The notes beneath the pieces were generated by a model, which saw nothing but the letters and a program-made list of their open reading frames with translations, did not search any database and was not told the origin of the DNA. Made by a program: the position numbers and the translations under genes. A stretch of 35,115 bases of DNA from positions 1 to 35,115 of the forward strand of contig JACPAM010000119.1 in assembly GCA_016180805.1 (NCBI GenBank), in the 5' to 3' direction. The stretch's first letter is position 1, and each line of letters begins with the position of its first letter. Positions 1 through 8,568 of this stretch are shown one piece after another. The DNA comes from Deltaproteobacteria bacterium. Its GTDB lineage: Bacteria > Desulfobacterota > Binatia > UBA9968.

Positions 1-1
1 G

Positions 2-463
2 GAGATCACACGGGCGGTCGTTTTGGCCCTGTTTGTTCCGCTGATCATCAGCAGCGGGGGCAACTCCGGCTCGCAGGCCTCTACCCTGGTGATCCGCGCC
101 ATGGCCCTCGGGCAAGTCAGACTGAGGGACTGGTGGAGAGTCATTCGGCGCGAGCTGGCGTCGGGCCTTGCCCTGGGCTCGATCCTGGCTCTCATTGGCC
201 TGATCCGAATTCTAACCTGGCAGGCCTTGTTCCAGGTTTATGGAGAGCATTACCTTCTGGTCGGGTTCACGGTGGCCTTCAGCCTCGTCGGGGTTGTCCT
301 GTGGGGGACCCTCGCCGGTTCCTCTCTTCCTTTATTCCTGCGCGTACTCGGCTTCGATCCGGCGAGCGCCTCCGCTCCTTTCGTGGCGACCCTGGTGGAT
401 GTCACAGGGCTGGTTATCTACTTCACCGTCGCTGAGCTGCTGCTTCGGGGAACCCTACTGTGA
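2..463 (+). CDS. mgtE: MgtE-type magnesium transporter, C-terminal part (gene runs off the left edge)
   Basis: The reading frame is open to the left edge, so this is the C-terminal ~154 residues of a longer protein; the TTG at 23 is an internal codon, not a start. The segment [20 protein letters not shown] is the conserved membrane motif of the MgtE Mg2+ channel family. It is followed by about four hydrophobic segments ([47 protein letters not shown] and neighbours). The final stretch, with [15 protein letters not shown], holds the family's pore-helix region, where a conserved Asp (here the D of LVDVTG) helps bind Mg2+. MgtE proteins import Mg2+ across the inner membrane and are gated by cytoplasmic N and CBS domains, which would lie outside the window. 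The next gene starts 88 bp downstream. Confidence 0.88.
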   Translation, partial: EITRAVVLALFVPLIISSGGNSGSQASTLVIRAMALGQVRLRDWWRVIRRELASGLALGSILALIGLIRILTWQALFQVYGEHYLLVGFTVAFSLVGVVLWGTLAGSSLPLFLRVLGFDPASASAPFVATLVDVTGLVIYFTVAELLLRGTLL

Positions 464-551
464 CCATGTTTATCTAAAGTTAAAGAGGCAAGATCACCAA
501 GCAACTTGACTCCTAATTGACACTACCCCATCATAGAAAAACTAGCCCCCC

Positions 552-2390
552 ATGAGACCGACACGCGACACGAGGCAGCTAAACTGGATTCTCGCCTGGG
601 CGGTCGTCTTCTGTGACATCGGCACCTCGGTCTACTACGTCCCCGGCATCCTTTACGGCCATGTCAAGGACACCACTCCGTTCTTCGTCCTGCTCACCAC
701 GGGCGGCTTCATCCTACTTGCCCTGAAATACATCGAGATCTCCTGGCGGAATCCCGAAGGGGGCGGGGTCGTTACGATTACGACCAAGGCCTTCGGTCCC
801 ATGTGGGGTTGCCTGGGCGGCATGCTGATCACCGTCGACTATTTTCTGACGACAGCCATCTCGGCAGTCTCAGGGTTTCAATATATCGGAAGCGTATTCC
901 CCACCGTGGACCACTATGTGGTCCTTCTGGCTTGTGGCGGTGTGATCATGCTTGCCATGTTGAACATCATCGGCATCCGCGAAAGCGCCACCGTCGCTTT
1001 GGCTATGGCGGGCAGTGCCTTCATCGTGGACCTCCTAGTCATCGGATCGAGCCTTTATTCCATGGACGCCGCTCAATGGCAGGCAACATTTCAGCACCTC
1101 GGAACTGGCAGGAATCTTTCGGCATACGATTTAGTGGTAGGATTCGGCGCCGCGTGGCTGGCTTTCTCGGGATTGGAAAGTATCAGCCAAATTAGCCCGG
1201 CGATTCGTTTTCCGCTCCGGCGAACGATCCGCATCGCGATGGCCGCGGTAATCGTCTCCATCGTCTTGACCTCTCCGATCCTGTCCGCCCTGTCGATCTC
1301 CCTCCTGCCGCCCGAGGTCAAGGCAACACAGAGTGAGCGCTTCATCTCCGAGTTGGGACTACAAATGGGAGGCTTCGGCACCAAGCTCGCGGTCGTCCTG
1401 ACCGCGTCGACTTTGCTTCTGTTCGCTTCCAACACGGCCATCATCGGGGCCTACCATGTCTTTCTGGCACTAACAAACCAAGGATTTCTTCCCAAGATTC
1501 TGTCGCTTCGCAACGCTGCTTTTAATACGCCCCACATCGCGATCTTGATCGCCACTTCGGTCCCGATCCTCGTGATCGTGATGACCCAGGGGAAAATGGC
1601 CTTGCTTGGGGACATGTACGCGTTCGGATTACTCGGCGCCTTCGTCTTTTCCTCGCTCAGCCTCGACGTGATCCGCTGGAGACTCGGGCGGCGGGACGCG
1701 GGCTTCTTCATCGGAACTCTGACCACGGGGATCGTGATCGTTGCATGGGGCGTGAATCTCATTGAGAAGGAGCTGGCAACCCTTTTCGGCGGAACCATCA
1801 CAGCCATCGGCCTGCTGACTGCGGTGGGAGTGCGGCGCGGATGGTTCATCGAGGCCCTGCACCAAATCCCGGCCGTCCAGCGCCTCCAGGCGCGCGCCTA
1901 CCGGGCCTCCGAACACCTGGTCGAAGAGGAGCTCAAAGGGCTCGTCACGCTCGCAGAGGCAGTGGACCTCAAAGCCCTGTATCCCTCCTCCACGCTCCTC
2001 GCGCTCCGCGGTGAAAGCCCGCGCCTCATTCAAGAGGGTATTGCCCGAGCCAAAGGCAAGGGGGAATCCGCCCTTTACTGTATGTACGTCGAAGAGTGGC
2101 CGGGTCTATTCAATGGGGAGACACCGCACGTGCCAAACGAAGAGGGGGTCAGAACCTTGAGGCACGCGCTTCAAGAAGTGCGGGAAAAAGAGATTCAGAT
2201 CATTCCCATCTGGACCATCTCGCACAACGCCGCCGAGGCGATCGCGAAAGCTGCGAAGGAGTTGGAAGTGGATGCGGTCTTCGTCGGGGTGACGCGCCGC
2301 TCGGCTTTTTACCACATGCTCCGCGGCCACGTCGTCAAAGGCTTGATGCATCGTCTGCCGCATAACTGCCATCTGATGATCTGCAACTGA
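552..2390 (+). CDS. APC-superfamily permease with C-terminal universal-stress-like domain
   Basis: 612 residues. Residues ~10-440 carry about twelve hydrophobic segments. The N-terminal helix contains FCDIGTSVYYVPGIL and the second PEGGGVVTITTKAFG, matching the glycine-rich first helices of amino-acid/polyamine/cation (APC) permeases. Residues ~465-612 are soluble and resemble a UspA fold: a short strand (LLALRGESPRLIQEGIARAK), an ALYCMYVEEW segment, and a closing VDAVFVGVTRRSAFYHMLRG...LPHNCHLMICN segment, as in Usp domains that end in a nucleotide-binding G-X-S-type loop. The substrate cannot be read from sequence; amino acid or cation are both possible. No clear Shine-Dalgarno precedes the ATG at 552. 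TTGACT/TTGACA hexamers at 506-522 could be part of a promoter, but no good -10 box follows. It ends 12 bp from the convergent solute-binding gene, with no visible terminator between them. Confidence 0.82.
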   Translation: MRPTRDTRQLNWILAWAVVFCDIGTSVYYVPGILYGHVKDTTPFFVLLTTGGFILLALKYIEISWRNPEGGGVVTITTKAFGPMWGCLGGMLITVDYFLTTAISAVSGFQYIGSVFPTVDHYVVLLACGGVIMLAMLNIIGIRESATVALAMAGSAFIVDLLVIGSSLYSMDAAQWQATFQHLGTGRNLSAYDLVVGFGAAWLAFSGLESISQISPAIRFPLRRTIRIAMAAVIVSIVLTSPILSALSISLLPPEVKATQSERFISELGLQMGGFGTKLAVVLTASTLLLFASNTAIIGAYHVFLALTNQGFLPKILSLRNAAFNTPHIAILIATSVPILVIVMTQGKMALLGDMYAFGLLGAFVFSSLSLDVIRWRLGRRDAGFFIGTLTTGIVIVAWGVNLIEKELATLFGGTITAIGLLTAVGVRRGWFIEALHQIPAVQRLQARAYRASEHLVEEELKGLVTLAEAVDLKALYPSSTLLALRGESPRLIQEGIARAKGKGESALYCMYVEEWPGLFNGETPHVPNEEGVRTLRHALQEVREKEIQIIPIWTISHNAAEAIAKAAKELEVDAVFVGVTRRSAFYHMLRGHVVKGLMHRLPHNCHLMICN

Positions 2391-2402
2391 TGCTCCAATC
2401 TC

Positions 2403-3416
2403 CTAGCGCTTGGCTGACCAGAGCTGGTTGAAAAAACCGCTTTTCTCCATCTCGTCGAGAAAACGGGTATCAACGAGATCCTGCGGCTTTATTTTCTTGG
2501 CACGCGAGTCTATCTCCCCGACCTCGTCAAGAATCGCCTGAAGCGCTTCGGGCTTGATTACCAGTCTGGGCTCGAGAGCTTTGATCTCCGCATTGTAGGC
2601 GGCGTCCAGGATCTTCCTGTCGGTCAGGCGTAACTGCTTACCTAAAACCTTATAAGTGAACTCCCTATCGGTATGCAGAATCATCCCTGCTTCCGCCATT
2701 ACGCGCATGAACCGGCTTACAACTTGTTGACGCTTGGCGATTATGGCCCGGCGTGTGACAAGGGTTGTGGCCGCATAGGGGATACGGAGTTCAGGACCAT
2801 TGATAACGTAGTGATAGCCTAAATCAATCGCTTGGGCATCTATCGGCGGGAGCAATACAGCGGCGTCGATACCTCCGGCAATCAGCGCGGCGAGCGTCTC
2901 AGCCGTGCCTCCGGTCTGGATGAAGGCAACCTCTCTCGCTTCGACCCCAAAATGACGCAGCGCTTGAACCGCAAAGTAATGCGGGTTGCTGCCGATTCGT
3001 GTGACGCCGATCCTTTTCCCCCTCAGGTTCTCAGGTTTCTTGATATCCGGCTTGGCAAAAATGCTATGCGTCAGGATGTTTTTTACAGAGCCTATGAATG
3101 CCAGATCTTTGCTTCCCTGAACAAAGGGTCGGACGATCGACACCCCTCCCACCATCGTGACATCAGTATCGCCGGCGATTGCCGCTGCAGCCGCCGGCGG
3201 GCCGCCCGCTACGTAAACGAGCTGAAGATCCAGGTCGTACTTCTTAAAGAGACCGGCCTCTTGCGCGATCCAGGGCATGGCCTGCGACATTGAGCGGGCC
3301 GAATAGAGAACAACCAACTTGTCAGCAGCCGCGGCATCGCCGTGAGCAAATAGAGTTCCGCAAAGCACGGATACGGCCATCATGCAGACAGGACTCTTCG
3401 CCCATCGTATCTTCAT
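2403..3416 (-). CDS. ABC transporter solute-binding protein, NMT1/SsuA-like family
   Basis: 337 residues from the ATG at 3416, chosen because an AGGAGG-type ribosome site lies at 3423-3429 on this strand; the longer open frame up to 3569 has no such site. The start opens a clean signal peptide (MKIRWAKSP, then a hydrophobic core MMAVSVLCGTLFA, cleavage near DAAAAD), so the protein should be periplasmic. The mature part, KLVVLYSARSMSQAMPWIAQ and AGLFKKYDLDLQLVYVAGGP, is the standard opening of NMT1/THI5-like and SsuA-like binding proteins. It is followed by GKRIGVTRIGSNPHYFA, the usual ligand-cleft region. Such proteins feed NitT/TauT-type importers of sulfonates, nitrate, pyrimidine precursors or aromatic acids; the ligand here is unknown. 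No ATPase or permease adjoins it, so it is an orphan receptor. Confidence 0.85.
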   Translation of the reverse strand: MKIRWAKSPVCMMAVSVLCGTLFAHGDAAAADKLVVLYSARSMSQAMPWIAQEAGLFKKYDLDLQLVYVAGGPPAAAAAIAGDTDVTMVGGVSIVRPFVQGSKDLAFIGSVKNILTHSIFAKPDIKKPENLRGKRIGVTRIGSNPHYFAVQALRHFGVEAREVAFIQTGGTAETLAALIAGGIDAAVLLPPIDAQAIDLGYHYVINGPELRIPYAATTLVTRRAIIAKRQQVVSRFMRVMAEAGMILHTDREFTYKVLGKQLRLTDRKILDAAYNAEIKALEPRLVIKPEALQAILDEVGEIDSRAKKIKPQDLVDTRFLDEMEKSGFFNQLWSAKR

Positions 3417-3580
3417 GACTTTCCTCCTCGAACGTGGAGCTATGCTTACCTGTTCATTGTCTTGGGTTCCATCTCCTTCTCGACCTGTCGAAGGCAAAAA
3501 TGACGTGACGGCAATCGGCCTAAAATAGGGCAAATCCGCAACGGGCGTCAAGGGGAGTGGGAAAGTCAATCAAGTTATAT

Positions 3581-3609
3581 CGAACACGGGGTTTGAATCC
3601 CCGTGTTCG
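3581..3609. repeat. Perfect 11-bp hairpin, first of three in a row
   Basis: CGAACACGGGG (3581-3591) and CCCCGTGTTCG (3599-3609) pair perfectly around a 7-nt loop. It lies downstream of recJ and upstream of the solute-binding gene, both on the minus strand. No T-run follows on either strand, so a standard intrinsic terminator is not supported. Confidence 0.75.
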
Positions 3610-3610
3610 A

Positions 3611-3643
3611 CCAAAGGGGAGAGCTGCCGCTTCTCCCCTTTGG
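3611..3643. repeat. Perfect 12-bp hairpin, second of three in a row
   Basis: CCAAAGGGGAGA (3611-3622) and TCTCCCCTTTGG (3632-3643) pair perfectly around a 9-nt loop. It starts 2 bp after the previous hairpin ends. Its function may be transcript 3'-end formation or RNA stabilisation after recJ; this is inference. Confidence 0.75.
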
Positions 3644-3662
3644 AAACCCCATCGGCTTTGTG

Positions 3663-3680
3663 CCCGCCTCAAGAGGCGGG
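3663..3680 (-). terminator. Hairpin overlapping the recJ stop codon, possible terminator
   Basis: CCCGCCTC and GAGGCGGG are exact reverse complements separated by AA, and the recJ stop codon (3669-3671) lies inside the palindrome. No T-run follows on the minus strand, so a rho-independent role is uncertain. It could instead protect the transcript end. Confidence 0.4.
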
Positions 3681-5384
3681 GTTTATATTGAATACCAGAC
3701 GGAGCTCTACGGTAGAGGTGCCGTTCCACTGATTCTCGGATAACCGATAGACGACGTCGATCTTATCGCCGGGCCGGGCAGCGAGAGGTTCTCGTCCGAA
3801 GGCGACCGCGCCCAAGGAGCATGAGCCCTGCCGGAGCCTTAGACGGAACCCGCCGTTAAAATCTCTCCGTTCCGAGACCTCCGCATCCCGGGTCATCAAA
3901 AGGGGCTCCGGATTGCCCACCCCGAACGGCTTGAGGGCTTCAAGCTGGCGCACCAGTGCCAAGGCGATTGTGGAAAAGGCAATCTCTGCATCGATCTCGA
4001 GGAGCGGAACGAGATGGTCGGGAGTCAAACAATCCCGGGCGATCTCTTCAAAGCGGGCGGAAAAAAGCGGAAACTTGGCCCATTGAACGCTCAGCCCCCC
4101 GGCAGATTCGTGTCCACCGAATTTCTCCAGCACCGAAGCGCAGCGGCGCAATCCCTCCACCATATGAAAGCCGCGAATGCTCCGCGCCGAGCCTTTCCCC
4201 TCCCCGCTGTGGAAGCCGACCACGACGGCGGGGCGATGATAGCGCTCGACCAACCGAGAAGCCACGATCCCCAAAACCCCGGGATGCCAACCTTCCTGTC
4301 CCACGACGATGGTGTAGCGCTCCTTTGGAGCCCCGCTTTCCTCCGCCTTCGACAGGGCTTCCTCTAGGACCCGCCTCTCCATCCCCTGACGCTCACGGTT
4401 GTGCTCATCCAGTTCCTGCGCGATGCGGGCGGCGACTTCCTCCGAGTGGGTCGTCAGCATTTCTATCACCTTGAGCCCGGCGTCCATCCTGCCCGCGGCG
4501 TTGATCCGGGGCCCAAGCTGAAAGGCAACCTGGCCGGCGCCCACGGCGCCTGAAGAAATTCCCGCTACCGCTTTCAGGGCAAGAATCCCAGGGCGGGTTG
4601 AGCTCCCCAACTCCTCCAGTCCGCGTCGGACCAAAATTCGGTTTGCCCCCTTCAATGGCACCATATCCGCAATCGTACCGAGGGTGACCAAATCGAGGTA
4701 GCGACGAACATCGGGAGGCTCGGAAGATTTAAACCACCCGATCTGCCTGAGCTTCGCCCGAAGTCCGATCACCAAATAGAAAGCCAAGCCCGCCGCAGAA
4801 AGCCCCTTGTCGGGAAAAGGGCAATCCAGACGGTGGGGATTCAGGATCGCAATGGCCGGGGGGAGACGCTCCGGCAACTCGTGGTGGTCCACAATCAAAA
4901 CATCAACCCCGCGGTTCTGGGCAAACTCCACCTCATCGCGGTTGGAAACCCCGCAGTCCACGGTGACGATCAATCGGACTCCCCGGGAGATCAATTCCCC
5001 GATGGCTTCGGAGTTCAGTCCGTACCCTTCCTCGATCCTATGGGGAACGTAGTAGAAGGGTTCGGCCCCGATCTGTCTCAGAAAAGAGACAAGGGTGGCG
5101 GCGCCGGTCGTGCCGTCCACATCGTAGTCCCCCCACACGCAGATGCGCTCTTTTCCCTCGAGGGCGTGGGCGAGCCGATCCACGGCCGCCTCCATGCCCG
5201 CCATCAAAAACGGGGATGGCAGATCGTTGCGCAGGCTCGGCGCGAGAAAACGTTGCGCCTCATCGGCCTCCGCAAGGCCGCGATGGCATAGAATTCGGGC
5301 AAGCAAAAGCGGAACGCTTAGCTTCTCGGAGAGAGCTGTTACCAGCCCTTCGTCAGCCTCTCTCAGCACCCAACGCTTTTCCAT
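3669..5384 (-). CDS. recJ: Single-stranded-DNA-specific exonuclease RecJ
   Basis: 571 residues, close to the usual ~570 of bacterial RecJ. The DHH-family phosphoesterase motifs are intact: DYDVDG at 86-91, VDCG at 142-145, and DHH at 166-168, whose Asp and His residues bind two catalytic Mn2+/Mg2+ ions. GLSAAGLAFYLVIG and LGPRINAAGRMD (the DHHA1-side arginine/serine motif region) follow, and the C-terminal part (GSARSIRGFHMVEGLRRCASVLEKFGGHESAGG) is the DHHA1 domain, with an OB-like tail. RecJ degrades single-stranded DNA 5' to 3' in recombinational repair and mismatch repair. The ATG at 5384 is preceded by GAAAGG. It is separated from secF by repeat copy A and followed by three hairpins, so it is probably transcribed as its own unit. 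Confidence 0.96.
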   Translation of the reverse strand: MEKRWVLREADEGLVTALSEKLSVPLLLARILCHRGLAEADEAQRFLAPSLRNDLPSPFLMAGMEAAVDRLAHALEGKERICVWGDYDVDGTTGAATLVSFLRQIGAEPFYYVPHRIEEGYGLNSEAIGELISRGVRLIVTVDCGVSNRDEVEFAQNRGVDVLIVDHHELPERLPPAIAILNPHRLDCPFPDKGLSAAGLAFYLVIGLRAKLRQIGWFKSSEPPDVRRYLDLVTLGTIADMVPLKGANRILVRRGLEELGSSTRPGILALKAVAGISSGAVGAGQVAFQLGPRINAAGRMDAGLKVIEMLTTHSEEVAARIAQELDEHNRERQGMERRVLEEALSKAEESGAPKERYTIVVGQEGWHPGVLGIVASRLVERYHRPAVVVGFHSGEGKGSARSIRGFHMVEGLRRCASVLEKFGGHESAGGLSVQWAKFPLFSARFEEIARDCLTPDHLVPLLEIDAEIAFSTIALALVRQLEALKPFGVGNPEPLLMTRDAEVSERRDFNGGFRLRLRQGSCSLGAVAFGREPLAARPGDKIDVVYRLSENQWNGTSTVELRLVFNINPAS

Positions 5385-5464
5385 CTCGACCTTTCACGCC
5401 CTCCACCTGAACAGGCCAAGGAAATCTCCGAGCGGAACATGGACGGAGCACCTGAGTAATATAA

Positions 5465-5564
5465 GGGGAGCGCGAGCGAGGCTGCGGACGTCCGATTACA
5501 AACAGTGCGACTCATGCCACGAACCTATCGGCCGCAGCCGAAAGCGCGGTCCCCGAGGGAGCTT
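5465..5564 (+). repeat. Nested-palindrome repeat, copy A (100-nt core)
   Basis: The core starts GGGGAGCGCGAGCGAGGC and ends CCCCGAGGGAGCTT. The stem arms GGCTGCGG and CCGCAGCC, extended by GGGGAGCGCG against CGCGGTCCCC, enclose a loop containing CCGATTACAAAC, CGACTCATG and CACGAACC. It lies between secF and recJ, both transcribed leftwards. To its right (5601-5627) is a module, GTGGAGCGAGG followed by CCCGAGGCC, that recurs beside copy D. No gene is seen elsewhere in the 246-bp gap. Confidence 0.85.
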
Positions 5565-5630
5565 GCCAAGCAAGTCCCCGAAGAGTCGATGCGAGAGGCT
5601 GTGGAGCGAGGAGAGTCCCGAGGCCTGTAA

Positions 5631-6548
5631 TCATTTCCCCTTCTCCCACATGAGGATCACCGGGGCGGCGATAAAGATCGTGGAGTAGACGCCGGAGAAA
5701 AAGCCCACGAGCAGCGCAAAGGCAAACGGCCGGATGACGCCCCCGCCGAGGAAAAACAGGGCAAAGAGAACCATTACGGCCGTGCCCGTGGTAAGGATCG
5801 TCCGGCTTAAGGTCTCGTTGATGCTCGTGTTAACGATGGTCTCCAGGCTCGCGCGCCGAATCTTTCGCATGTTCTCGCGGATTCGATCACAGACCACCAC
5901 CGTATCGTTGACGGAAAATCCGACAATGGTGAGCAGGGCCGCCACGATCGTGAGGTCGAACTCGTAATTGGCGAGCATAAGGGCTCCCACGGTGATCAAG
6001 ACATCGTGGATCAGGGCGATCACGGCGCCCAGCCCCAGGTGCAGTCCAAAGCGGGGACCGAAGCTGTAGCCAAAGCGAACCCAAAGGTAGACCCCCATCA
6101 CGATCGTGGCAAAAATCACCGAGAGGGTGCCGCGCTGGCGCAGATCCTTCCCGACCTTGGGACCGACCGATTCGACCCTTCGAACCTCAAACCGGTCTGC
6201 GCCAAACTTCTCGGACAGGCTCTTGCGGACCTGTTCCCCGAGAACCCCGAGCTCGGCTGAAGTCTTTTCCAGACGGATGAGGAACTCGCGGGTGGCGTCC
6301 TGACCAAAGTCCTGGATCACGCTGTCGGCCAGGCCTGAGCGGGCCAATGCCTGACGGATCTCAGGAATCGTCACACGGTCCTGAAACCTGAGATGGACCA
6401 TGCTCCCTCCGGCGAAATCCACGCCCAAATTCGGACCCCAGGTGAAAAGCAAAATCAGGACCGCAAGATTGACGGCGGTCGAGATGACAATGGCGATACG
6501 GCGATAACGAGTAAAAGGGATCTGTGTTCCCGGTTTGATGATTTCCAT
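5631..6548 (-). CDS. secF: Protein translocase subunit SecF
   Basis: 305 residues, normal for SecF. An N-terminal membrane segment (AIVISTAVNLAVLILLFTWG) is followed by the family motif VDFAGGSMVHLRFQD, a short periplasmic domain (~60-130), and five further membrane helices. These include the RND-type motifs GYSFGPRFGLHLGLGAVIALIHD and GFSVNDTVVVCDRIREN, in which conserved Asp residues serve proton coupling. SecF acts with SecD and YajC at SecYEG, using the proton motive force to pull exported proteins into the periplasm. The gene starts 9 bp after secD ends and has GAAGG upstream, so the two are co-transcribed. Its stop codon abuts the right module of repeat copy A. Confidence 0.97.
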   Translation of the reverse strand: MEIIKPGTQIPFTRYRRIAIVISTAVNLAVLILLFTWGPNLGVDFAGGSMVHLRFQDRVTIPEIRQALARSGLADSVIQDFGQDATREFLIRLEKTSAELGVLGEQVRKSLSEKFGADRFEVRRVESVGPKVGKDLRQRGTLSVIFATIVMGVYLWVRFGYSFGPRFGLHLGLGAVIALIHDVLITVGALMLANYEFDLTIVAALLTIVGFSVNDTVVVCDRIRENMRKIRRASLETIVNTSINETLSRTILTTGTAVMVLFALFFLGGGVIRPFAFALLVGFFSGVYSTIFIAAPVILMWEKGK

Positions 6549-6557
6549 CTTTAGCCT

Positions 6558-8153
6558 TCAAACGCTGATGCGGGTGAGTTTTCTCGTTACGATCCGGTAA
6601 TCATAATAGGTTCGGGTGAGATAGACCGCAGTCAAGACCGTCGTGACAATGCCGACGCACAGGGTCACAGCGAAGCCTTTGACGGGCCCGGTTCCGAACT
6701 GAAAGAGGATCAGACCGGAAAGAAACGTCGTAATGTTCGAATCCAAAATGGCCGGAAGCGCCCGCTCATAGCCGGCCTCGACGGCGGCCCGCGGCGATCT
6801 GCCGGCCCGTAGCTCTTCGCGGATCCTTTCGTTGACGAGCACGTTGGCATCGACCGCCATGCCCATGGTCAGCACGATCCCGGCAATGCCCGGCAGGGTC
6901 AATACGGCCTTGAAGCCGGCCAACACCGCGAGCAGGAAAAGAATGTTAAAGACCAGCGCGATATTGGCGACCAAACCGGCTCCTCGGTAATAGGCGATCA
7001 TGAAGACCACGACCAGCGAGCCCCCCACGATGAAGGAGATGACCCCCTGCCGGATCGAATCGCGGCCCAGTGAAGGCCCGACCGTGCGTTCCTCGATGAT
7101 CTCCACAGGGGCAGGGAGCGCTCCGGCCCTGAGCACGATGGCGAGATCACGCGCCTCCTTCATGTCGAAACTTCCCGTGATCGAAGCCCTGCCTCCCCCG
7201 ATCCGTTCCTGAATGACGGGAGCCGAGTAGACACGGTTGTCGAGGATAATGGCGAGGCGTCGCTTGACGTTCTCGCCGGTAATCCTCTCGAAGAGCCTCG
7301 CGCCGCTGGAGTTCAAAATCAGCTCGACGTACGGCCCCTCCAGCCCGGAACCGGGGCGCACCCGAGCATCGGTGATGTACTCGCCGGTCATGAGGGTTCG
7401 GGCTTCCAGAAGATAAGGCGCCCGTTCCGTACCCGCCCCGTCTCCACGTGGCGCGTAGCCATAAAGTATCTCCGTCCCCGGCGGTGGGCCGTTGCGCACG
7501 GCCTCCTCGACGCTGCGGACCTCATCCAGTAACTTGAACTCGAGCAAGGCGGTCTTGCCGATGATCTCCTTGGCGCGCTCAGGATCCTGTATCCCCGGCA
7601 ACTGCACTAAGATGTCCTGCTGGCCGCGACGCTGAATGATCGGCTCGCTGACGCCGAACTGGTCGATCCGGTTGCGGATCGTCTCAAGCGATTGATCCAC
7701 CGCATATTCCCGGATGGAGCGCAGCTCTCGCTGCTCCAGCGAAAGAACAAACTCCTCACCTTCCCCTCCCGCGCGCGAGCTGGCGATAGCCAGACTGGGG
7801 AACTCACTCTTGATCAGGCCCCGCGCCTTGTCCCCGGCTGCGGGCGGCACCTTGAGTCGAATCTCCACACCGTTGCGGGCCAACTCGCTATAGAAAATAC
7901 CTTTCTCCTTGAGCAGATTGCCGAGGTCGGCTTTGACGCGCTCCACCGTGTTTTCCACCGCCTTTTCCGCTCTGACCTCGAGGATCAGGTGGCTTCCTCC
8001 CTGAAGATCCAACCCCAGATGGATGCGCTCCGAGGGCAGGAAACTGCTCCACCACGGCGGTATCTCCCCGACAAAAGTCGGGGCGAGATAGATCAGGGCG
8101 GCCAGGAGCGAACCCATCACGATAACGATACGGACGACGTTTCCACGTTGCAT
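6558..8153 (-). CDS. secD: Protein translocase subunit SecD
   Basis: 531 residues. An N-terminal transmembrane segment (VRIVIVMGSLLAALIYLAP) is followed by HLGLDLQGGSHLILEV, the SecD signature, then the large periplasmic P1 region (~50-340) and a C-terminal six-helix RND membrane domain. The latter contains GIAGIVLTMGMAVDANVLVNERIREEL, with the conserved Asp of helix 4. The pair SecD-SecF drives a late step of Sec-dependent export. AGGAG lies 7 nt before the ATG. It follows yajC by 20 bp and precedes secF by 9 bp, the standard order. Confidence 0.97.
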   Translation of the reverse strand: MQRGNVVRIVIVMGSLLAALIYLAPTFVGEIPPWWSSFLPSERIHLGLDLQGGSHLILEVRAEKAVENTVERVKADLGNLLKEKGIFYSELARNGVEIRLKVPPAAGDKARGLIKSEFPSLAIASSRAGGEGEEFVLSLEQRELRSIREYAVDQSLETIRNRIDQFGVSEPIIQRRGQQDILVQLPGIQDPERAKEIIGKTALLEFKLLDEVRSVEEAVRNGPPPGTEILYGYAPRGDGAGTERAPYLLEARTLMTGEYITDARVRPGSGLEGPYVELILNSSGARLFERITGENVKRRLAIILDNRVYSAPVIQERIGGGRASITGSFDMKEARDLAIVLRAGALPAPVEIIEERTVGPSLGRDSIRQGVISFIVGGSLVVVFMIAYYRGAGLVANIALVFNILFLLAVLAGFKAVLTLPGIAGIVLTMGMAVDANVLVNERIREELRAGRSPRAAVEAGYERALPAILDSNITTFLSGLILFQFGTGPVKGFAVTLCVGIVTTVLTAVYLTRTYYDYRIVTRKLTRISV

Positions 8154-8173
8154 ATCCTGACTCCTAAGCTGGC

Positions 8174-8500
8174 TTACTCCTTAGCCAAAGCCTTTTCTCC
8201 TTTGACCAGAGCGGCGATCTGCGGCCGGCTGACGCGGATCCGGACGTTGGGGGCCACCTCCAAAGTGACCACCGTGTCGCTCAGGGCCACCACCTTACCG
8301 TAAATCCCGCCCGAGGTCATCACCTCATCGTTCTTTTTAAGCTTCCCCAGCATCTCACGCTGCTCCTTGACCTTTTTCTGCTGGGGCCGGATCAGAAGCA
8401 GATAAAAGATCACAAAGACCAGGATGAGGGGGATAAAGCTCACCAGCGTGCTCGGCCCCGAAGGCGCCTGGCCGGTTTGAGCGAACGCAACATCCCACAT
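8174..8500 (-). CDS. yajC: Preprotein translocase accessory subunit YajC
   Basis: 108 residues, typical length. One transmembrane helix (FIPLILVFVIFYLLLI) is followed by the family motif RPQQKKVKEQREMLGKLKK and a small cytoplasmic domain containing DEVMTSGGIYGKVVALSDTV. YajC associates with SecD and SecF in the inner membrane. A strong site (TAGGAGG) lies 6 nt before the ATG. The position between tgt and secD is the conserved bacterial order. Confidence 0.96.
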   Translation of the reverse strand: MWDVAFAQTGQAPSGPSTLVSFIPLILVFVIFYLLLIRPQQKKVKEQREMLGKLKKNDEVMTSGGIYGKVVALSDTVVTLEVAPNVRIRVSRPQIAALVKGEKALAKE

Positions 8501-8530
8501 GATTTCCTCCTAAACCTAATGAGTGTGCAT

Positions 8531-8568
8531 TGCAAAATGAAAATTGCAAATTGTAAAAGTCAAAATAT
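8531..8568. repeat. AT-rich palindromic repeat, copy 1 (partial)
   Basis: TGCAAAATGAAAATTGCAAA continuing into TTGTAAAAGTCAAAATATGG is made of the same ATGCAAA/ATTGCAAA units found at 22705-22765 and 27110-27200. The tgt stop codon (8560-8562) lies inside it. Confidence 0.65.

Noticed and set aside
2390-2403. Terminator between the convergent permease and binding-protein genes
   Set aside because: Only 12 bp separate the stops and no hairpin with a T-run is visible.
2832-3293. Open frame on the plus strand opposite the solute-binding gene
   Set aside because: Antisense to a recognisable binding protein and without a ribosome site or family features.
3581-3609. T-arm-like sequence GGGGTTTGAATCCCC, possible tRNA end
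   Set aside because: No acceptor, D or anticodon arm can be drawn upstream on either strand, and the T-loop lacks the conserved bases in the right frame. It is a simple hairpin.
5465-5564. Core repeat considered as a CRISPR or integron attC site
   Set aside because: Copies are kilobases apart, separated by conserved housekeeping genes rather than cassettes, in both orientations, and no integrase is seen.
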